The notes beneath the pieces were generated by a model. It made no database searches. It saw only the letters and a program-made list of their open reading frames with translations, and was not told the origin of the DNA. The position numbers were made by a program, and so were the translations under genes. Shown piece after piece: positions 22,490-25,764 of a DNA stretch of 25,764 nt (position 1 is its first letter; the number at the start of each line of letters is the position of its first letter). Origin of the DNA: Candidatus Adlerbacteria bacterium (GTDB taxonomy: Bacteria; Patescibacteriota; Minisyncoccia; Phycocordibacterales; SBAW01); contig CAIMFR010000047.1 of the NCBI GenBank assembly GCA_903840375.1, positions 1 to 25,764 of the forward strand, written 5' to 3'.

Positions 22490-22513
22490 ACCGAAAACGA
22501 AGGAAAGAACACC

Positions 22514-22873
22514 ATGTCTGCAAATATCGTAATGAATCGTGCACACGCACACCTCGCCTCGAGAAATTTTCGGAAAGCAGGGTACGCAAACCTGGCCGAC
22601 CTGCTCAAGGTCATCGCGAAGTACGAGAATCTGACGGGATTCGGCGGAGTTGTGCCGATCCTCCATGTCCATATTCCAAATGATGAAACAGGGCAGGACT
22701 ACTTGATATTGCCCGAGCGTATGGTCGATATGGGCAACAATATCGACTATCATTGTTCGACACTCTTTCAATTCCTCGACCGCCAGGTGGCCAACTTCAT
22801 CGCAGAACGACGCGAATATCTTCAGAAGAAGGTCGATGCCCTGCGTGCGGTGATCACCACACCAGCGGAATAA
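22514..22873 (+). CDS. Small hypothetical protein, third of three related tandem genes
   Basis: The 119-residue protein begins MSANIVMNRAHAHLASRNFR; the helix pair FRKAGYANLADLLKVIAKYE repeats the pattern of the two preceding genes, then come strands (VVPILHVHIPN, DYLILPE) and the C-terminal helix LDRQVANFIAERREYL. AAGGAAAG lies about 5 nt before the ATG. A terminator follows, so the three genes probably form one operon. The function is not recognised. Confidence 0.8.
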   Translation: MSANIVMNRAHAHLASRNFRKAGYANLADLLKVIAKYENLTGFGGVVPILHVHIPNDETGQDYLILPERMVDMGNNIDYHCSTLFQFLDRQVANFIAERREYLQKKVDALRAVITTPAE

Positions 22874-22886
22874 GTTAAGAAAATAC

Positions 22887-22920
22887 AAGCGGCTTGCTTC
22901 GGCAGACCGCTTTTTCTTTT
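22887..22920. terminator. Terminator between the small-gene operon and tgt
   Basis: AAGCGG (22887-22892) pairs with CCGCTT (22907-22912) around an inner TGC-TTCG-GCA hairpin, followed by a T-rich run to 22920. It lies between convergent units, and AAGAAAATACAAG upstream could serve the reverse direction. Confidence 0.75.
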
Positions 22921-24136
22921 ACCGTTTATATTTTCCTAAAAACTCATCGCGGAATTTTTCAAAATTATCGTCGAGGATGGATGCGCGTATTCTCTCCACA
23001 AGGTGCGTGAGGAAATAAATATTGTGCATGCTGGCGAGGGTCGGACCGAGCATTTCTTTTGAGCGGAACAGATGGTGAATGTAGGCGCGGGAAAATTGTT
23101 TGCAGACGGAACAATCGCATTCAGTATCGAGCGGCGAGAAATCTTCTTTGTATTCTGCATTCTCAACTAGCAATTTGCCGTTGTTCGTGTAGATGCCACC
23201 ACTCCTGCCGTTGCGCGTCGGGAGCACACAGTCGAAGGTGTCGATGCCAGCCGCAACACCGATAAAAATATCTTCCGGTTCTCCGATGCCGAGCAAGTGT
23301 CGCGGTTTATCCTTCGGCAATTCTCGGTCGACCGTGTCGAGGATCCCGAGAATGTCTGCCTTGCTGAATGAACCGCCGATGCCGTAGCCGTCAAAGTCCA
23401 TGTTCGCTAAAGTTTTCGCACTCTCGATACGCAAGTCAGCAAAACGCCCACCCTGCACGATGCCGTAGATGCCCTGCTGTTTATTTTTCTCAAAATTTTG
23501 CCGATGTGCCGCGAGCGAACGAACCGCCCACCGATGCGTCCGATCCATTGCCTCTTTCTGATACTCGTAATCAGCGGCAGGCGATGTGCATTCGTCGAAG
23601 GCAAAGATGATATCCGCACCGAGTGCGTGCTGTATTTCTATCGAACGCTCCGGCGTAAATCGGTGCAGCGACCCGTTGATGTGCGAAGTGAACGACACAC
23701 CGTCTTCGTCGACTATTGCCAGCTTGCCGTGCGATGTTGCCAGCTCTTCATTGTAGACCGACACTCCTTCTTCCTGCGAGGCATTTTCCGGCAAGAATTT
23801 CGACAACTTTTTTCCGAACCCTTCTCCGAGAGAGAACACTTGGAATCCGCCGGAATCGGTCATGGTCGGTCCTGAAAATCCCATGAACTTCCCCACCCCG
23901 CCGGCTTTTTCAACTGTCTGTTCGCCCGGTGAAAGATAGAGATGATACGTGTTCGCAATAATAGTTTGCACACCAAGCTCGGAAAATTGTGCAGACGAAA
24001 TACCTTTCACCGTCGCTTTGGTTCCGACAGCGACAAAAGCCGGCGTCTTGATATCGCCGTGTTCCGTATGCAGAACACCGGCCCTCGCGAGAGAGCCGGG
24101 GTGTTCCTTTTCGATTGAGAATGATATCGGTCGCAC
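22919..24136 (-). CDS. tgt: Queuine tRNA-ribosyltransferase
   Basis: Tgt exchanges guanine-34 of GUN-anticodon tRNAs for a queuosine precursor. The 405-residue TIM-barrel protein shows TDSGGFQVFSLG (catalytic Asp), GGSFSKAD, DTFDCVLPTRNGR (nucleophile Asp and tRNA-binding loop), and a zinc site CDCSVCKQFSRAYIHHL. Between QVFSLG and VSFTSHINGS there are about 45 residues (KKLSKFLPENASQEEG and following) where usual bacterial proteins of about 375 residues have far fewer, which explains the extra length. The start is a GTG at 24136 with no Shine-Dalgarno, 6 nt after the stop of the FKBP gene, so the two form an operon. No other queuosine gene is in the window. Confidence 0.95.
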   Translation of the reverse strand: MRPISFSIEKEHPGSLARAGVLHTEHGDIKTPAFVAVGTKATVKGISSAQFSELGVQTIIANTYHLYLSPGEQTVEKAGGVGKFMGFSGPTMTDSGGFQVFSLGEGFGKKLSKFLPENASQEEGVSVYNEELATSHGKLAIVDEDGVSFTSHINGSLHRFTPERSIEIQHALGADIIFAFDECTSPAADYEYQKEAMDRTHRWAVRSLAAHRQNFEKNKQQGIYGIVQGGRFADLRIESAKTLANMDFDGYGIGGSFSKADILGILDTVDRELPKDKPRHLLGIGEPEDIFIGVAAGIDTFDCVLPTRNGRSGGIYTNNGKLLVENAEYKEDFSPLDTECDCSVCKQFSRAYIHHLFRSKEMLGPTLASMHNIYFLTHLVERIRASILDDNFEKFRDEFLGKYKR

Positions 24137-24142
24137 GTTTAG

Positions 24143-24607
24143 TTATTTTGCCTGCACGCTAAGCAGATCGACCTCGAAAATGAGCGTGGAATTTGCCGGA
24201 ATTGGACCGACTGCCTGTGAACCGTACGCGAGCTGTGGCGGAATGATAAGCAAGCGCTTGCCGCCAACCTTCATGCCCTGCAAACCTTGATCCCAGCCCG
24301 ATATGACCTGCCCGGCACCGAGCGTGAACTGGAACGGTGCGCGGCCGATAGACGTATCGAACACTGTGCCATTCTGCAATTTACCTGTGTAATTGACGGA
24401 GATAGTCTGCCCAGCCTGAGCGACGTCACCGGTGCCGACGATTTCATCCTGCACTACGAGACCCTGACCATTTGCTTGCGGAGCTGTGCCTGCTGGCTGT
24501 GTTTGTGGTGACATACTTGAGACATTTATAAAACTAAAGAATAATCCGACCACGACCAAACTTACCACAACCACTATGCCGGTTACAATTTGTGTACGTT
24601 TCATCAT
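24143..24607 (-). CDS. FKBP-type peptidyl-prolyl cis-trans isomerase, membrane-anchored
   Basis: This isomerase speeds proline cis-trans flips in proteins outside the membrane. The 154-residue protein has an N-terminal membrane helix or uncleaved signal (about residues 7-30, IVTGIVVVVSLVVVGLFFSF), a Ser/Pro/Gln-rich linker, then one complete FKBP domain: VNYTGKLQNGTVFDTS, FQFTLGAGQVISGWDQGLQG, KVGGKRLLIIPPQLAYG, and STLIFEVDLLSV. The active-site aromatics and aspartate are in place. Two adjacent ATGs exist (24607, 24604); a -10 TATGCT ending 6 nt before 24607 favours the first. It is the first gene of an operon with tgt, a pairing without obvious functional link. Confidence 0.93.
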   Translation of the reverse strand: MMKRTQIVTGIVVVVSLVVVGLFFSFINVSSMSPQTQPAGTAPQANGQGLVVQDEIVGTGDVAQAGQTISVNYTGKLQNGTVFDTSIGRAPFQFTLGAGQVISGWDQGLQGMKVGGKRLLIIPPQLAYGSQAVGPIPANSTLIFEVDLLSVQAK

Positions 24608-24613
24608 GTCTAC

Positions 24614-24642
24614 AGCATATCGGTTCATCACGTGCACCGCAA
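24614..24642 (-). promoter_or_regulatory. Promoter of the FKBP-tgt operon, leaderless geometry
   Basis: On the minus strand TTGCGG (24637-24642), 17 nt, TATGCT (24614-24619), then 6 nt (GTAGAC) to the ATG at 24607. Confidence 0.5.
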
Positions 24643-24663
24643 GCAAAGTTGTTCAACATTGGG

Positions 24664-24669
24664 TATACT
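24664..24669 (+). promoter_or_regulatory. Likely -10 of the 24679 gene
   Basis: TATACT lies 9 nt before the ATG at 24679, predicting a leader of only a few nucleotides. No clear -35 is seen at the right distance. Confidence 0.35.
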
Positions 24670-24678
24670 GGTATCCGT

Positions 24679-25539
24679 ATGTATGTGAAAAGTTTTTTTG
24701 TCGGTGTTGTTTTTTTGTCGGTGTGCATGTTTCCATTTGCTGCACACGCAGCCGAGTTCGCCACACAATCGCTCTTCCTATCGAAAAGCTCTGTCGCTGA
24801 AGGCGAGACAGTGCTAGTACATGTCGTCGTATTCAATAACTCAGATACCACATTCAATGGACAGTTGGCAATTTTCGATTCCACCACACCGATCGGCAAA
24901 GCTCCGGTGTCGCTGGACGCAGGAGAAACGTCGACCATATCAATTTCATGGAAACCAAAATCAGGAAATCATCCCATCTCAGCAAAATTGATTGCAGCAG
25001 ATGGCACTGTGTTAGCAGAGAAACCAGCCGAGACCACTGATACGTTCTCTATTGCGCCAAAACAGACCGTAGACAATACAGTGACGCAACCGACGATCAC
25101 ACCAGACTCCACTATTGAATCTTCACTGGCAATCCAACAAACGCTATCGAATATCTCACCGGCGATCGGGAAGATCGCACAGCCGGTCTTATCTGCACTA
25201 GACGGCGCGCGTGGAATGATAGCGTATGGACTTGATGGAGGTATCACCTGGTCAAAGGGGCAGCTTGCCCCAACATCCACGTCAATTTCAATTCCGGTCA
25301 CTTCGGCGAATAAGAAAAAAGGGCAGACAAATTCCAACCTGCAGGCATCAGCCGGCAATGCGATATCACAAAATATGTTCTTGACAATCTTTTTAACAGC
25401 CGAGCTCTATCTTTTCTCGGTCCTGCTCTATGTCGTTGCAAATGCAGCAATATTCTATCCGCTGCTCGCGATCGCGTTCTTCTATTGTCTATGGAAGCTC
25501 TATCGCCGCATGCGACGGCCGCAGTACTATCCCTATTGA
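24679..25539 (+). CDS. Secreted, membrane-anchored protein with CARDB-like domain
   Basis: 286 residues. A signal peptide MYVKSFFVGVVFLSVCMFPF ends in AAHA with a likely cut after residue 24. Residues about 28-115 look like a CARDB/Ig-type beta-sandwich (SVAEGETVLVHVVVFNNSD, then LDAGETSTISISWKP). A Thr/Ser/Pro-rich stalk (about 120-230) follows, and the C-terminus has one long or two close membrane helices (about 233-272) and a basic tail YRRMRR. It is thus anchored with most of its mass outside the cell. The stop is 3 nt before the ECF sigma gene, so they are co-transcribed; the protein may be a surface sensor or stalk, or simply share the promoter. It is not an evident anti-sigma factor. 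Confidence 0.8.
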   Translation: MYVKSFFVGVVFLSVCMFPFAAHAAEFATQSLFLSKSSVAEGETVLVHVVVFNNSDTTFNGQLAIFDSTTPIGKAPVSLDAGETSTISISWKPKSGNHPISAKLIAADGTVLAEKPAETTDTFSIAPKQTVDNTVTQPTITPDSTIESSLAIQQTLSNISPAIGKIAQPVLSALDGARGMIAYGLDGGITWSKGQLAPTSTSISIPVTSANKKKGQTNSNLQASAGNAISQNMFLTIFLTAELYLFSVLLYVVANAAIFYPLLAIAFFYCLWKLYRRMRRPQYYPY

Positions 25540-25542
25540 CGT

Positions 25543-25764
25543 ATGACGGAAGAAAAAAAGTTTGACGAATTGGTGCGACAGCATCTCAAAGCGGTGTACT
25601 CTTTCGCATACCGTTTCGTCGGCGATGCTCATGAGGCGGAAGATATCGTGCAGGAAACATTCCTGAAGGCGTGGAAAAATTTTGGCAATTACAAAGCCGA
25701 GATGAGCCAATTTAAGACATGGCTCATGCATATCGCGCGAAATACCGCCATAGACCATCTGAGG
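25543..25764 (+). CDS. ECF-type RNA polymerase sigma factor, cut by window end
   Basis: The first 74 residues show sigma70 region 2: LVRQHLKAVYSFAYRFVGD, then AEDIVQETFLKAWKNF and FKTWLMHIARNTAIDHLR, the helices that bind core polymerase and the -10 element. Region 4 would lie beyond the window. The ATG at 25543 is 3 nt after the stop of the membrane protein and has no Shine-Dalgarno of its own, so translation is likely coupled. ECF factors usually answer envelope or stress signals through an anti-sigma factor; a candidate would be expected further downstream. Confidence 0.93.
   Translation, partial: MTEEKKFDELVRQHLKAVYSFAYRFVGDAHEAEDIVQETFLKAWKNFGNYKAEMSQFKTWLMHIARNTAIDHLR

Noticed and set aside
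1..25764. CRISPR array or insertion sequence
   Set aside because: No regularly spaced repeats and no transposase-like protein were seen in any frame.

Overview
The window looks like a chromosomal segment of a Candidate Phyla Radiation (Patescibacteria, Parcubacteria-like) bacterium. This is inferred from compact or domain-deleted housekeeping proteins (UvrC without its C-terminal helix-hairpin-helix region, UvrA without most of the insertion domain), many orphan small proteins, very short spacers, and TGA used as a stop. The exact lineage cannot be fixed from the sequence.

The left half (1 to about 13,012) is more AT-rich and looks like the right-hand part of an integrated mobile island. It ends in the 3' half of a tRNA-Ala(TGC) gene (13013-13088, minus strand). 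Next to that tRNA lies a serine site-specific recombinase, broken by an internal deletion with frameshift, whose reading frame runs on into the antisense of the tRNA. The cargo is one tightly packed minus-strand operon: helix-turn-helix regulator, hsdM, hsdS, hsdR (type I restriction-modification), then a FokI-like nuclease protein, a large unrecognised protein with a zinc ribbon and a PD-(D/E)XK-like C-terminus, and a small membrane protein. I read this as a type I restriction system with extra nuclease modules. Further left are a small SH3-like membrane-anchored protein on the plus strand, preceded by a strong promoter and about 230 nt of almost continuous predicted RNA helices (a candidate novel structured RNA), and a truncated gene running off the window start. 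A second promoter-plus-terminator transcript without a convincing ORF lies between the hsd promoter and the recombinase module.

The right half (13,089 to 25,764) is host chromosome: ddl (peptidoglycan) with uvrC, then uvrA and uvrB (the nucleotide excision repair set within 8 kb), tgt (queuosine) with an FKBP-type prolyl isomerase, and at the right edge a secreted/membrane-anchored protein followed at once by an ECF sigma factor cut by the window end. Orphan small genes are scattered among these, including a row of three related small proteins (21,849-22,873). Hairpin terminators separate most convergent units.

At uvrB, uvrC, ddl, the FKBP gene and the leftmost gene, a -10 hexamer lies exactly 6 nt before the start codon, predicting leaderless mRNAs. 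The orphan small genes instead carry Shine-Dalgarno sequences.
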